A stretch of 26,602 nucleotides of DNA, taken from assembly GCA_964619885.1 (NCBI GenBank), contig CAZUGA010000053.1:1-26602 (forward strand). The letters are read 5' to 3'. A model generated the notes under the pieces. That model ran no database searches. It saw only the letters and a list, made by a program, of their open reading frames with translations, and was not told where the DNA came from. Every line of letters starts with the position of its first letter. The first letter of the stretch is position 1. This stretch comes from CAZUGA01 sp964619885 (lineage in GTDB: Bacteria > Pseudomonadota > Gammaproteobacteria > Methylococcales > UBA1147). A program made the position numbers and the translations under genes. This document shows positions 14,483 through 23,024 of the stretch, in pieces.

Positions 14483-16633
14483 TTAGAACAAACGGTCTAG
14501 TAAATTCTGGACCTCGGGACCTAATTTTTCGCCCAGTTTTTTTTTCAGCTTTTTTCTGGTTTTTTGTATTTGAGGACTTGTGAGCACCGATTTTAGATCT
14601 GGCCGATAGCTGAGTTTGGAAAATGTCCCGCTAATTTTGATCGGTATAGAGACACCTTGCAGTTCTTTTATTTTGATTCCTTCGAAGCCTGCTGGATCAT
14701 CATTTATTTTGGCTTTGATGTTGAGATCGACTGCCTCATTGACCAAGTAGATTCTCCCGCCACCGTCAATGGTCAATGTTTGAGATTTTGCATTGAGGGT
14801 TCGGGTCTTAACAAGACCGTCGGTGATGGTAGCGGCTATTCTCATTTCCGTAAATTGGGTTTCATCGCTGGTGGTGGTCTGTTGTCCGGATTTTGATTCT
14901 ATTAAGTTTCTGGTGCCACCGATTATCTTAACTAGATCAACACCTTTGATATACCCGTCGCTAAGTAAGGCTTCTACGTTTCCGTTGAGCGACGATTTTA
15001 TTGAGTCCGGGTCGGCGCCACGGGCCGTGAGTTGAAGGGTAGCGGTGGTTCTACCCGTTATTTTGGCCTCGCCGGTTAAGTCTTTGAGTAAAGGTTCTAA
15101 GTTAATTTTGCTAAATTTTTCGTTGACGGAGATTGTCGGCGTTACGCCCTGTAGATTCAATTCCATAGCGCCGCGGTAATGTCCCCGGTAAAGGTTTTTG
15201 ATCCGTTGATTGGTGCGCACGATTCGGTTCTTTGCATTCACGACTATTTGAGCGCCACGCGCTCTAATGTTAAGAATTTTTAACGCCCCAATATTGAATA
15301 TGCCGTCTAAATTAATAATGGCTAAATTGGGGGTTTTTATCATGGCGTTAGTATTAGCCGTTTCGCTAAGACCTGCATCAGAATTGGTTGGCTCAGTTTC
15401 CGACCGTTCAGTAATTTGGTTTGTCGTAGCGTCTTTCGTTGGAAAATAACGATCAACATCTAATTTATTCGCATCTAGATTGAATTTGACCAACGGTGGC
15501 TTGGTTCTATCGATTGAAGCCGCGCCTTTTATGCTCGTTTGGTCAATTTGCACGACGATATTGGCCAAATCCACGACCGATTTATGCTGTTTAAAATCAA
15601 ATGCTGCATTGGCACTGATGATCGCATTGGGATCTGCTAACGTGGGTAAAGTTTGGCCAAAATGTTTTGCCAAATTTCTTGGGTTGAATGAGTCTATCTT
15701 TATAGACCCTTCAATTGTCGGTTCACGATCGATCCCTGTTCCAGAGAAATCCGATTGGAGATGCAAGTCATCAAGTTTGAAATCAAGTTTGAATACAGCG
15801 AAAGTGTTCTGGCTTAAATTGAGCGCAGCTGCAGCATTCAGGTCGCTTTGTATGGCGGGGTTGCCATTTATACTGTCTTCGCTGCTTGACGCGATATGAA
15901 ATCGTTCCATTTTGTAGACGTTCAGGTCGTCTTGAACGGTTAATCGCCCGGTGATCGAAACCTGGTGTTTTGTTTTTGGCTTTGCGGTCTTGACTACGGT
16001 AGAGAGCTTGAAATCCACTGTTTCGTTGAATCTAAACTTATCCATATGGAAGTATAGATTTTCGGCGCTTAAATTACGTTGGGCCTGGCGGTCAAACCAG
16101 TTGATTTTTGCGTTTTCTAAGGTAATCTTCTCTATGGCCAGATTTGCCAAGCCTAATGGAATCTTTGGTGTCGAGCTGATTGAGTTTGCACCCTTAATAG
16201 GTATGCGTTTTTTGTGTTTACTTGGGGTTGAGCCATGAGAAGTGCTCCAATTATTTTTACCCTGTTCATTTTTGACCAAGTTAAGCCGCAAGCCATTTAA
16301 CACTATTTGATTGACTCGGATCCGTTTTGAAAATAGCGGAATCAATTTGACCTTAATATTCGTTTTTTCAATCTCAACGAATGGCTCTTCGGCAAAACCG
16401 GTGGCATTACTCAAACTCAAATGCCCGGTTTCAATGCCCAACCAAGGGAATATTGATAGCGACAGGACCCCATCAATCGTTAGCGTTCTCCCTGTGGCAG
16501 ATTTAACTGCGTTTTTAATTTCGTCCTTGTAATCGTTTGGGTCCAGTAACATTGGGACGATGGCGACTGCTAAACTCAGTGTGATAAAAATTGCAGCAAC
16601 TATATAGAAGATTGGTTTGACCAATTTATCCAC
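14483..16633 (-). CDS. asmA: AsmA family protein
   Basis: 716 residues from a GTG at 16631-16633, preceded by AGAGAGAA. An N-terminal membrane segment (about 7-29) anchors the protein in the inner membrane with the large remainder in the periplasm. DPNDYKDEIKNAVKSATGRT followed by LTIDGVLSLSIFPWLGIE is the AsmA N-terminal signature, and the C-terminal part has the repeated beta-strand pattern with VDLNIKAKIND and GIKIPI-like segments. AsmA-like proteins are now seen as bridge-type lipid transport proteins that affect phospholipid supply to the outer membrane; that role is from family knowledge. The C-terminus is Lys-rich and encoded in part by a run of nine A's. The gene lies directly before mutY, as in pseudomonads. 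It begins 133 bases after the JAMM gene ends, so it may have its own promoter. Confidence 0.93.
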   Translation of the reverse strand: MDKLVKPIFYIVAAIFITLSLAVAIVPMLLDPNDYKDEIKNAVKSATGRTLTIDGVLSLSIFPWLGIETGHLSLSNATGFAEEPFVEIEKTNIKVKLIPLFSKRIRVNQIVLNGLRLNLVKNEQGKNNWSTSHGSTPSKHKKRIPIKGANSISSTPKIPLGLANLAIEKITLENAKINWFDRQAQRNLSAENLYFHMDKFRFNETVDFKLSTVVKTAKPKTKHQVSITGRLTVQDDLNVYKMERFHIASSSEDSINGNPAIQSDLNAAAALNLSQNTFAVFKLDFKLDDLHLQSDFSGTGIDREPTIEGSIKIDSFNPRNLAKHFGQTLPTLADPNAIISANAAFDFKQHKSVVDLANIVVQIDQTSIKGAASIDRTKPPLVKFNLDANKLDVDRYFPTKDATTNQITERSETEPTNSDAGLSETANTNAMIKTPNLAIINLDGIFNIGALKILNIRARGAQIVVNAKNRIVRTNQRIKNLYRGHYRGAMELNLQGVTPTISVNEKFSKINLEPLLKDLTGEAKITGRTTATLQLTARGADPDSIKSSLNGNVEALLSDGYIKGVDLVKIIGGTRNLIESKSGQQTTTSDETQFTEMRIAATITDGLVKTRTLNAKSQTLTIDGGGRIYLVNEAVDLNIKAKINDDPAGFEGIKIKELQGVSIPIKISGTFSKLSYRPDLKSVLTSPQIQKTRKKLKKKLGEKLGPEVQNLLDRLF

Positions 16634-16766
16634 TTGGATTCTCTCTATTGGCCTGATCTAACGATACAGGTCGAACCGAGTAGAACAATGCAGTGCGAAA
16701 AGTCAATCGTGTTCGTTGGTCAAAAATTGCGTGCGTGTTTTTTGGGGCGCTCAATAGGATATCCCT

Positions 16767-17234
16767 TTATTCAGATGCTAGCGTAAGAATGACCTCTTGG
16801 ACTGACTTTTTTCCATTAAGCCGAAAACCGCGCATTTCCAAAACGCCTTTTGTTTTTAAAGAAATAATAAGTTGTAGAGTGTCAGGGTACTCGGCCAATT
16901 CCAAATCTGTTGTTGAGGGTTGGGCGGGGCTCGACGGATGAGAATGATAGATCGCAAACAGTTCTTCATGGTTGTCCCTTATTTTTCGCATCGCATCGAT
17001 TTGTTCGTGGGGATCCATAACAAAACGGTGGGATTGATCGTCGGCAATATTCTCAATCGGGTAACAGGTCGTTGGGCTGTCTTCATTTGCGCCAATCAAT
17101 CCACAAATCTCAAGTCCGGGAAAAGTCTGAGCGTGGTGTAGCAGTCGATTAATCAGGGGTCTGGGCAAAACAATTTCTTCGGTCTTTGGGTTCTCGGACA
17201 TATTACTTATTGGGTTTAAATTGAATCTCGCCAT
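16767..17234 (-). CDS. JAMM/MPN+ metalloprotease family (M67)
   Basis: 155 residues from the ATG at 17232-17234, or 144 from the ATG at 17199-17201; the longer start overlaps prmC by 19 bases and neither has a good ribosome binding site. The zinc-protease motif is complete: Glu42 in LEICGLIG, then H97-S-H99-x7-S107-x2-D110. JAMM enzymes cleave isopeptide or C-terminal peptide bonds; bacterial members process ubiquitin-like sulfur carriers (MoaD/ThiS/CysO type), usually with an E1-like MoeB/ThiF partner. The gene follows prmC in the place where pseudomonads have moeB, so a sulfur-carrier role is a reasonable inference, but no carrier or E1 gene is in the window. Substrate unknown. Confidence 0.85.
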   Translation of the reverse strand: MARFNLNPISNMSENPKTEEIVLPRPLINRLLHHAQTFPGLEICGLIGANEDSPTTCYPIENIADDQSHRFVMDPHEQIDAMRKIRDNHEELFAIYHSHPSSPAQPSTTDLELAEYPDTLQLIISLKTKGVLEMRGFRLNGKKSVQEVILTLASE

Positions 17235-18064
17235 TGCGCTTGAGTGACTCGCAAATGACCTTGTAGATCGGTATAGGCCTTAATGTTCGAATAATTCATT
17301 TGGTTGAGGATTTGTTTCAAGCCAGTTGCTTGTTGGTAACCATGCTCAAGGAGAAGGTAGCCCCCTGGGTTTAGATGATCGCGTGCACGTTCCGCGATAT
17401 GCTCCAACGCATCGAAACCATCGGGTCCGGCTAACAGAGCCAGTTTCGGTTCAAACGGCAGCCCCCCTTTTTGTAGGTGGGGGTCGTTTTCGGCGATATA
17501 AGGAGGGTTGCTGATAATTAAATCAAATAGACCGCCGTTTATTTCGCTGAACCAATCGCTTCGGACAAAATTGATGTGTTGCAATCCATGCTTCTCCGCG
17601 TTCCTTTTTGCAATTACTAGTGCTTCTTGACTGATATCGGATGCAACTACAGATGCGGATGGCTTTTCCGCAGCTAGCGTAATGGCAATGATACCGCTGC
17701 CGGTTCCGGCATCCAATATTTTCGGCGCTTCTGTCGTCTTGAAAATTACAAGTCCTTGTTCGATAAGTAATTCTGTCTCTGGCCGGGGAATCAAGACATT
17801 TGGCGAAACCGTAAATGTACGCGACCAAAACTCTTTTTCCCCGGTCAAATGTGCCACGGGCGTTCCGATAAGGCGTAAGTCGACCAGTTGTTTTATGCGG
17901 GCCAATTCACCGGCCAGCAGTGGTTTATCGGGCCAAGCGCGAAGAAAAGAGCGGTTTTTTCCCAGTGCATGCACGATTATTACTTCTGCATCCAGGCGCG
18001 GGGACTCCGTGATCTTTTGAAATGCTTTAGACGTATCCTGCAGAATATTGCCAATAGTGTCCAT
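17216..18064 (-). CDS. prmC: Release factor glutamine methyltransferase PrmC (HemK)
   Basis: 282 residues, normal length. It methylates the glutamine of the GGQ motif of peptide release factors using S-adenosylmethionine. Motif I is ILDAGTGSGIIAITLA (117-131 region), the acidic motif ASDISQEAL follows, and the substrate-glutamine motif NPPY is at 186-189. The N-terminal helical part that docks the release factor ends at GEKEFWSRTFTVSPNVLIPRPET. The gene starts 9 bases after its substrate gene prfA ends, the classic hemA-prfA-prmC order. Confidence 0.97.
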   Translation of the reverse strand: MDTIGNILQDTSKAFQKITESPRLDAEVIIVHALGKNRSFLRAWPDKPLLAGELARIKQLVDLRLIGTPVAHLTGEKEFWSRTFTVSPNVLIPRPETELLIEQGLVIFKTTEAPKILDAGTGSGIIAITLAAEKPSASVVASDISQEALVIAKRNAEKHGLQHINFVRSDWFSEINGGLFDLIISNPPYIAENDPHLQKGGLPFEPKLALLAGPDGFDALEHIAERARDHLNPGGYLLLEHGYQQATGLKQILNQMNYSNIKAYTDLQGHLRVTQAQWRDSI

Positions 18065-18073
18065 AGGTGCGAA

Positions 18074-19159
18074 TTATTCTTCCGCCAATTGTGTGAGCAA
18101 TTCGGTTTGGTGTTCTTGGGTCAATGGCTGGATTACGACGTTCAGGTCGCCTTGTAAGATATCCTCAAGCTTATACAATGTGAGGTTAATTCGGTGGTCA
18201 GTTAACCGTCCTTGCGGAAAATTATAGGTTCGAATCCGTTCCGACCGATCGCCGCTGCCTACCTGTTGCTTGCGTGATTGAGCCAGATCTTTGTTTTGTC
18301 GTTCCTGTTCGGCGGATAACAATCGGGCTTGTAACAAGCTCATCGCTCGAGCGCGGTTTTTATGCTGAGACCGTTCATCTTGGCATTCGACAACGAGGCC
18401 ACTCGGGAGATGAGTAATTCGAATGGCTGAGTCGGTTTTGTTAACGTGTTGTCCTCCGGCACCAGAGGCCCTAAAAGTGTCAACGCGCAATTCCGCAGGA
18501 TTGATCTCGATGTTATCGATTTCATCGGCTTCGGGCATGATCGCGACCGTGCAAGCCGAGGTATGAATCCTACCCTGGGATTCTGTTTCCGGTACACGTT
18601 GAACGCGATGCGTGCCAGATTCGAATTTTAGCTTCGAATACACATCATTTCCTGATATGCGGTGAACGATTTCTTTGTAACCGCCATGTTCGCCTAGGCT
18701 CTCGCTAATGGTTTCGATGCGCCAACCGCTTTTCTCTGCGTAACGATGATACATGCGCGAAAGATCGCCTGAAAAAATAGCCGCCTCTGCGCCGCCGGTG
18801 CCGGCTCTAACCTCTAGAAATATGTTGCGGGAATCATTGGGGTCTTTGGGGAGCAGTAGTAATTCTAATTCTCGTTCCAATGCATCTCTAGTCGCTTCCG
18901 CTAAATCGATTTCGGACTTGGCCAGGTCTCGGACTTCTTTATCCTCGTCGCTCAATAATTCTGTTGCGGAATCGATTTCGTTTTGCGTTTCATCATAACG
19001 CTTAAAGCATGCGACTATCGGTTCGATCTGCGAAAATTCTTGGCCTAGCGAGCGAAACTTATTTTGGTCGTTTTGTACTTCTGGGTCAGACAATAAGGCG
19101 CCAATTTCATCAAAGCGATCCGTTAGATTCTCCAGTTTTTGTTGAATGGATCTTTTCAT
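18074..19159 (-). CDS. prfA: Peptide chain release factor 1
   Basis: 361 residues. RF1 ends translation at UAA and UAG. The stop-codon-reading tripeptide is PET at 190-192 in HRVQRVPETESQGRIHTS; E. coli has PAT, but PET is also common in RF1 proteins. The catalytic GGQ is at 235-237 (RASGAGGQHVNKTDSA), the target of PrmC encoded next. No programmed frameshift site is expected for RF1 and none is seen. The ATG overlaps the hemA stop (ATGA), so translation is coupled to hemA. Confidence 0.98.
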   Translation of the reverse strand: MKRSIQQKLENLTDRFDEIGALLSDPEVQNDQNKFRSLGQEFSQIEPIVACFKRYDETQNEIDSATELLSDEDKEVRDLAKSEIDLAEATRDALERELELLLLPKDPNDSRNIFLEVRAGTGGAEAAIFSGDLSRMYHRYAEKSGWRIETISESLGEHGGYKEIVHRISGNDVYSKLKFESGTHRVQRVPETESQGRIHTSACTVAIMPEADEIDNIEINPAELRVDTFRASGAGGQHVNKTDSAIRITHLPSGLVVECQDERSQHKNRARAMSLLQARLLSAEQERQNKDLAQSRKQQVGSGDRSERIRTYNFPQGRLTDHRINLTLYKLEDILQGDLNVVIQPLTQEHQTELLTQLAEE

Positions 19160-20421
19160 TTATTATTAGATTCGTCGAGATTAAATAGGGCGCGGGCGGC
19201 GGCAAGTATATCGTGTCTTTCATCGATCCCCGCTTTTTTTATTTGGACGCTGGGTGTATGAATAAGTTTATTGGTTAGGCGGTGGGCCAATAATCTTAGA
19301 ATTTCTTCCGGATCTTTGCCACTCTCAAGTGCCGATAAGGCAACGTTTAATGCGGCATCGCGGGTATTTTCCGCCCGAGACCGAAAGTCTTGAATCGTCG
19401 AGATCGAATTCTCGGCGCGCAGCCATGATAGGAAGTGTTGAACCTGGGTGTCGATGATTTCTTCAGCTTGTTCGGCCGCTTGCCGACGCGACTTGAGGTT
19501 TTCTTCTACAGTGTTTTTAAGGTCATCGACCGTGTATAAATAGACATCATGTAGTTGCTCTACTTCGGGTTCAATATCCCGGGGAACGGCTAAGTCTATC
19601 ATTAGAATTGGTTTGTGTTTACGCGCTTTAATAGCGCTTTCGACAAGACCTTTTCCCAATATAGGAAATGGGCTGGCGGTTGAGGTGACCACAATGTCGG
19701 TTTCCGCCAAATGACTGGGGATACTGGGAAGTGAGATGGCGAAGCCGTTGAATTGAGATGCTAAATTTTGCGCTTTCTCCGGGGTTCGGTTGGCAATGAT
19801 GAGCTTTCTAATATTTTTTTGGTGCAAATGGCGCGCGGTTAATTCCACAGTCTCGCCGGCGCCAACGAGCAATGCCGTTAGCTCCTGCATATCGTCAAAT
19901 ATTTGTTCGGCCAGTCGGACTGCGGCAAACGCAACAGAAACCGGGCTGGATCCAATTGCAGTATCCGTTCGGACTTTTTTAGCGGTTGTAAACGTTGATT
20001 GAAATAGCTTGCCCAAATGTTTCCCCAATGTGCCGGCTTCGCAGGCACTTTGGTACGCGAATTTCATTTGCCCTAATATTTGTGGTTCACCCAAGATCAT
20101 CGAGTCTAATCCGCATGCAACGCGGAACATATGCCGAATCGAGTTGTCTTCCTGGTGCGTGTACAGATAGGGCCTGAATTCGTCTGGGTCAAGCTTACGG
20201 TTTTTTGCGATCCAGTCGATAATTGCGGTTTGTTCATTAGGCCGGATGCCGCAATAGAGTTCAGTGCGATTGCACGTCGATAGAATTGCCGCTTCGTCGA
20301 TTTGAGCGATATTGACCAGTTCTAAAAGTGCGGGTTTAAGAATCTCCGTGGAAAAAACAAGTTTTTCTCGTACGGCTAATGGTGCCGTATTGTGATTTAT
20401 ACCTAGTGCGAAAAGGGTCAT
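19156..20421 (-). CDS. hemA: Glutamyl-tRNA reductase
   Basis: 421 residues from the ATG at 20419-20421 (MTLFALGINHNTAPLAVREK). The open frame continues upstream to 20592, but the added 57 residues do not resemble the family and would run into the promoter region of the divergent gene. The enzyme reduces glutamyl-tRNA to glutamate semialdehyde, first step of the C5 route to haem. The catalytic cysteine is C50 (STCNRTELYC), the same number as in E. coli; GLDSMILGEPQILGQMK and the NADPH-binding LLVGAGETVELTARHL are typical, with the C-terminal dimerisation helices intact. It leads the leftward unit hemA-prfA-prmC-JAMM. In enterobacteria its N-terminus controls proteolysis in response to haem; not testable here. 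Confidence 0.97.
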   Translation of the reverse strand: MTLFALGINHNTAPLAVREKLVFSTEILKPALLELVNIAQIDEAAILSTCNRTELYCGIRPNEQTAIIDWIAKNRKLDPDEFRPYLYTHQEDNSIRHMFRVACGLDSMILGEPQILGQMKFAYQSACEAGTLGKHLGKLFQSTFTTAKKVRTDTAIGSSPVSVAFAAVRLAEQIFDDMQELTALLVGAGETVELTARHLHQKNIRKLIIANRTPEKAQNLASQFNGFAISLPSIPSHLAETDIVVTSTASPFPILGKGLVESAIKARKHKPILMIDLAVPRDIEPEVEQLHDVYLYTVDDLKNTVEENLKSRRQAAEQAEEIIDTQVQHFLSWLRAENSISTIQDFRSRAENTRDAALNVALSALESGKDPEEILRLLAHRLTNKLIHTPSVQIKKAGIDERHDILAAARALFNLDESNNK

Positions 20422-20465
20422 TACTCGGTTTTGAAGGTTAGCAATGTATAATTTTAAAAATAAAG

Positions 20466-20499
20466 TTGGAATTAGTCCAAATTGTCGTAATAAATTTGG
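20466..20499. promoter_or_regulatory. Overlapping inverted repeats in the hemA / TPR-lipoprotein divergent region
   Basis: TTGGA (20466-20470) can pair with TCCAA (20476-20480). CCAAATT (20477-20483) can pair instead with AATTTGG (20493-20499). The two helices share the CCAA bases and so exclude each other. The site lies about 45-80 bases before hemA and 100-130 before the TPR gene. It could be an operator with two half-site pairs or a switching leader; no function is shown. Confidence 0.3.
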
Positions 20500-20598
20500 C
20501 GTATAGTTATTATTTGGCCTATCTTTGGTCGAATGCGATATATAGATAAGTGGCCCAGAAATAATGAAGTGGGGCTGGATCCGCAAACGCATTATTCT

Positions 20599-22341
20599 AT
20601 GAAAAATATATCAGTGATTAGACGATTAATTAAATCTGTAATTTTGATGCAACTACTGGTTGGTTGTTCCGATTTAGCAAAAAAACCTACCACGGCTGAT
20701 CCGATATTTCCGGTGGAAGCCGAAAAACCGGTTGATAAGAAGAATATTCAGCCGATGAATAATGAATTGTTGTACGTGTTGTTATCGGCGGAAATCGCCG
20801 GGCAACGTGGGCAGTTTGATATCGCTATGGATCGGTATTTAAAAGCAACTGAGTGGTCAAAGAATCCGCAGGTCGCAGAACGTGCGACGCAAATTGCGCT
20901 TTATGTGAAAGATTACACTAAAGCCCAGAGAGCTGCATCAATTTGGGTGGAGGGTGATCCGGATAATGCGGCTGCAAATAGCGCTTTGGCGCTAGTTTAT
21001 TTGATAAACGACGATCAAGAAAATGCAACAAAGGCGATTGATCGTTGGTTGGCGTTGAGCGATGACCAGTTCGGAAGGTCGATGATTGAGTTGGTTAAGA
21101 TGTTGGAAAAACATTCTAGTGATCCTCTAGCGCTGATGGGCCAATTAGAAGGGCGTTACGGCGATAAACCGGAATTTTTACTTGGATATGCATTGCTTGC
21201 GTTGAGCCGGAATCAATCTTCATTGGCCTTGGAGTATGTAGATTCAGCGCTGTCGATTAAGCCTGAATGGGAGAATGCGCAGGTGTTGAAGGCGCGTATA
21301 GTCGCAAAGCAAGACGATGAGACTGCTGCCCGGGCAACCTTAGAGGCAATGGTTGCCGGCAATCCAAACAATGCCGAATTAAGATTTATTGTGAGTCAAT
21401 TTTTTATCAAAGTTGGAGACTATCAGGCCGCTCGTTCGGAATTGGAGCAAGTGGTTCGACTTGATGGGGACAAGTATGATGCCCAATTCTCGTTGGCCGG
21501 CGTAAATCTGAAGTTAAAAGATGAGGCTGCTGCCAAGGCGCTATTTTTAGAATTGACCGATGTTCCCGAATGGCAGGACCAGGCACATCTTTTTCTCGGT
21601 CGGCTCGATGCGGATGCGGGTCGATCTGAAGCGGCCGTCGGTTGGTTCGATCGGGTATCTAACGGAGCACTCAAAGTTGACGCGGAATTGAGCGCGGTGA
21701 TCGAATTGGCAAAATTGAATCGGACTGCTGAAGCTAATAACCGATTGAGTGACCTCAGAAAGCGTTACCCCGATGAGGCTGTTCGATTTTACTTAATCGA
21801 AGCCGAGATATTGACGAATAAAAAAGACTATTCCGGTGCTTTTGAACTTTTAAACACAGCTTTGACTAGACATCCAGATCGATCCGAATTGTTGTATAGT
21901 CGCGCATTGGTTGCCGAGCGGATAGATCGACTTGATATTTTGGAGCGAGATCTCAAAACAATATTGGCCAATGATCCTGATGACGTAAACGCATTAAATG
22001 CACTGGGTTATACATTGGTTGATCGCACTTCAAGATTGGAAGAAGCCCAAGGATTTTTGCAGCGTGCAATCAACTTGAAACCTGATGATCCGGTAATTAT
22101 TGATAGCTTTGGTTGGTTGCAGTTCAAATTAGGGAACTACGATTTAGCGCTTGAATATTTACGCCGTGCATTTGAGGGGGATCCAGATCCTGAGATCGCC
22201 GCGCATTTGGGTGAGGTGTTGTGGGTTTCGGGGCGAGAGGCGCAAGCAAAATCGGTATGGAAAAAAGCCAATCAAGATGATCCAGGCAACGAATACATTG
22301 AAGTAATCAAAAACAGATTTCCGCAAGCATTTGAAGAGTAA
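20599..22341 (+). CDS. TPR-repeat outer-membrane lipoprotein
   Basis: 580 residues from the ATG at 20599; the frame opens at 20533, but the start at 20599 gives a proper lipoprotein signal peptide (MKNISVIRRLIKSVILMQLL) and lipobox LVGC with the acylated cysteine at residue 23. Serine at +2 predicts sorting to the outer membrane. The rest is a long solenoid of tetratricopeptide repeats, for example QRGQFDIAMDRYLKATEWS, VNALNALGYTLVDRTSRLEE and DSFGWLQFKLGNYDLALEYL with the characteristic spacing of Gly, Tyr and Ala. Relatives sit between hemA and lolB in pseudomonads. The partner is unknown; neighbourhood suggests envelope assembly. No strong ribosome binding site was seen. Confidence 0.88.
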   Translation: MKNISVIRRLIKSVILMQLLVGCSDLAKKPTTADPIFPVEAEKPVDKKNIQPMNNELLYVLLSAEIAGQRGQFDIAMDRYLKATEWSKNPQVAERATQIALYVKDYTKAQRAASIWVEGDPDNAAANSALALVYLINDDQENATKAIDRWLALSDDQFGRSMIELVKMLEKHSSDPLALMGQLEGRYGDKPEFLLGYALLALSRNQSSLALEYVDSALSIKPEWENAQVLKARIVAKQDDETAARATLEAMVAGNPNNAELRFIVSQFFIKVGDYQAARSELEQVVRLDGDKYDAQFSLAGVNLKLKDEAAAKALFLELTDVPEWQDQAHLFLGRLDADAGRSEAAVGWFDRVSNGALKVDAELSAVIELAKLNRTAEANNRLSDLRKRYPDEAVRFYLIEAEILTNKKDYSGAFELLNTALTRHPDRSELLYSRALVAERIDRLDILERDLKTILANDPDDVNALNALGYTLVDRTSRLEEAQGFLQRAINLKPDDPVIIDSFGWLQFKLGNYDLALEYLRRAFEGDPDPEIAAHLGEVLWVSGREAQAKSVWKKANQDDPGNEYIEVIKNRFPQAFEE

Positions 22342-22385
22342 ATGATTTTTCGGATACTTCATGCCTGATCTAAGCGTCCATTTGG

Positions 22386-23000
22386 GTGGTAAAAGGTGTG
22401 GTTCGCTTTAACCCAATCTGGATTTTCACAGGCATAGGTTTATTGTTGATCCTAACTGGTTGTTCGCTTTTGCGGATGGAACCTGAAAAACCACCGAGCG
22501 TCGTTGATAGGCAAGCACTCTATCGTATTCACGACTGGAATATTCAAGGTAGAATAGCTGTACGTTCAAAACAAGAGTCCTGGCATGCGGGCTTGAATTG
22601 GTCGCATAATCCAATTAAAGATAGTCTCCAGATTGCTGGTCCGTTTGGACAAGGAGCTGTGCGAGTTGCGATAACTAAAAATTTCATTCGAGTCACGCAT
22701 GCAGGGGGGGGTGTTGAAGAATCGGCTAATCCCAATAAATTACTTTATTCTTTATTAGGCATCGAAATTCCACTAGAGGAGTTGCAATATTGGGTGCTGG
22801 GGTTGGCTTCTCCCAAATCGGTATTTGATGCAGACTACGATTCGTCGGGTTGGTTAAGATTTCTGAAGCAGCTGGGCTGGACTATCAATATGATCGAGTA
22901 TCAGCGTGTTGATAATTGGGTTTTGCCACGCAAACTGAAAATATCAAAGGCAGATGCGCGTCTTATTCTGGTTATCGACGAATGGGGTATTAATGGCTAA
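22386..23000 (+). CDS. lolB: Outer-membrane lipoprotein receptor LolB
   Basis: About 204 residues from a GTG at 22386; a second GTG at 22398 is also possible. Either gives a hydrophobic signal peptide and lipobox LTGC (Cys26 in the longer form). LolB takes lipoproteins from the periplasmic carrier LolA and inserts them in the outer membrane. Family features include WNIQGRIAVRSKQESWHAGL with the conserved Trp, LQIAGPFGQGAVRVAI, and the PLEELQYWVLGLASP segment. It lies 44 bases after the TPR lipoprotein gene and just before ispE, as in many gammaproteobacteria. The coding sequence contains eight consecutive G's at about 22704-22711 (a Gly-Gly-Gly stretch), a possible slippage or sequencing-error site. 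Confidence 0.93.
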   Translation: MVKGVVRFNPIWIFTGIGLLLILTGCSLLRMEPEKPPSVVDRQALYRIHDWNIQGRIAVRSKQESWHAGLNWSHNPIKDSLQIAGPFGQGAVRVAITKNFIRVTHAGGGVEESANPNKLLYSLLGIEIPLEELQYWVLGLASPKSVFDADYDSSGWLRFLKQLGWTINMIEYQRVDNWVLPRKLKISKADARLILVIDEWGING

Positions 23001-23024
23001 AGGCAGGCAAATCTTTATTGTGAT

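Noticed and set aside
15480..15899. 139-codon plus-strand open frame opposite asmA
   Set aside because: It lies wholly antisense to a well-supported gene, has no ribosome binding site or recognisable domain, and is one of several such frames along asmA.
18588..18592. PET instead of PAT in the RF1 stop-codon motif
   Set aside because: PET occurs in many normal RF1 proteins, so it does not suggest altered stop-codon reading.
20422..20592. 57-residue N-terminal extension of HemA
   Set aside because: The conserved N-terminus and the catalytic Cys at position 50 fix the start at 20421; the extension crosses the divergent intergenic region.
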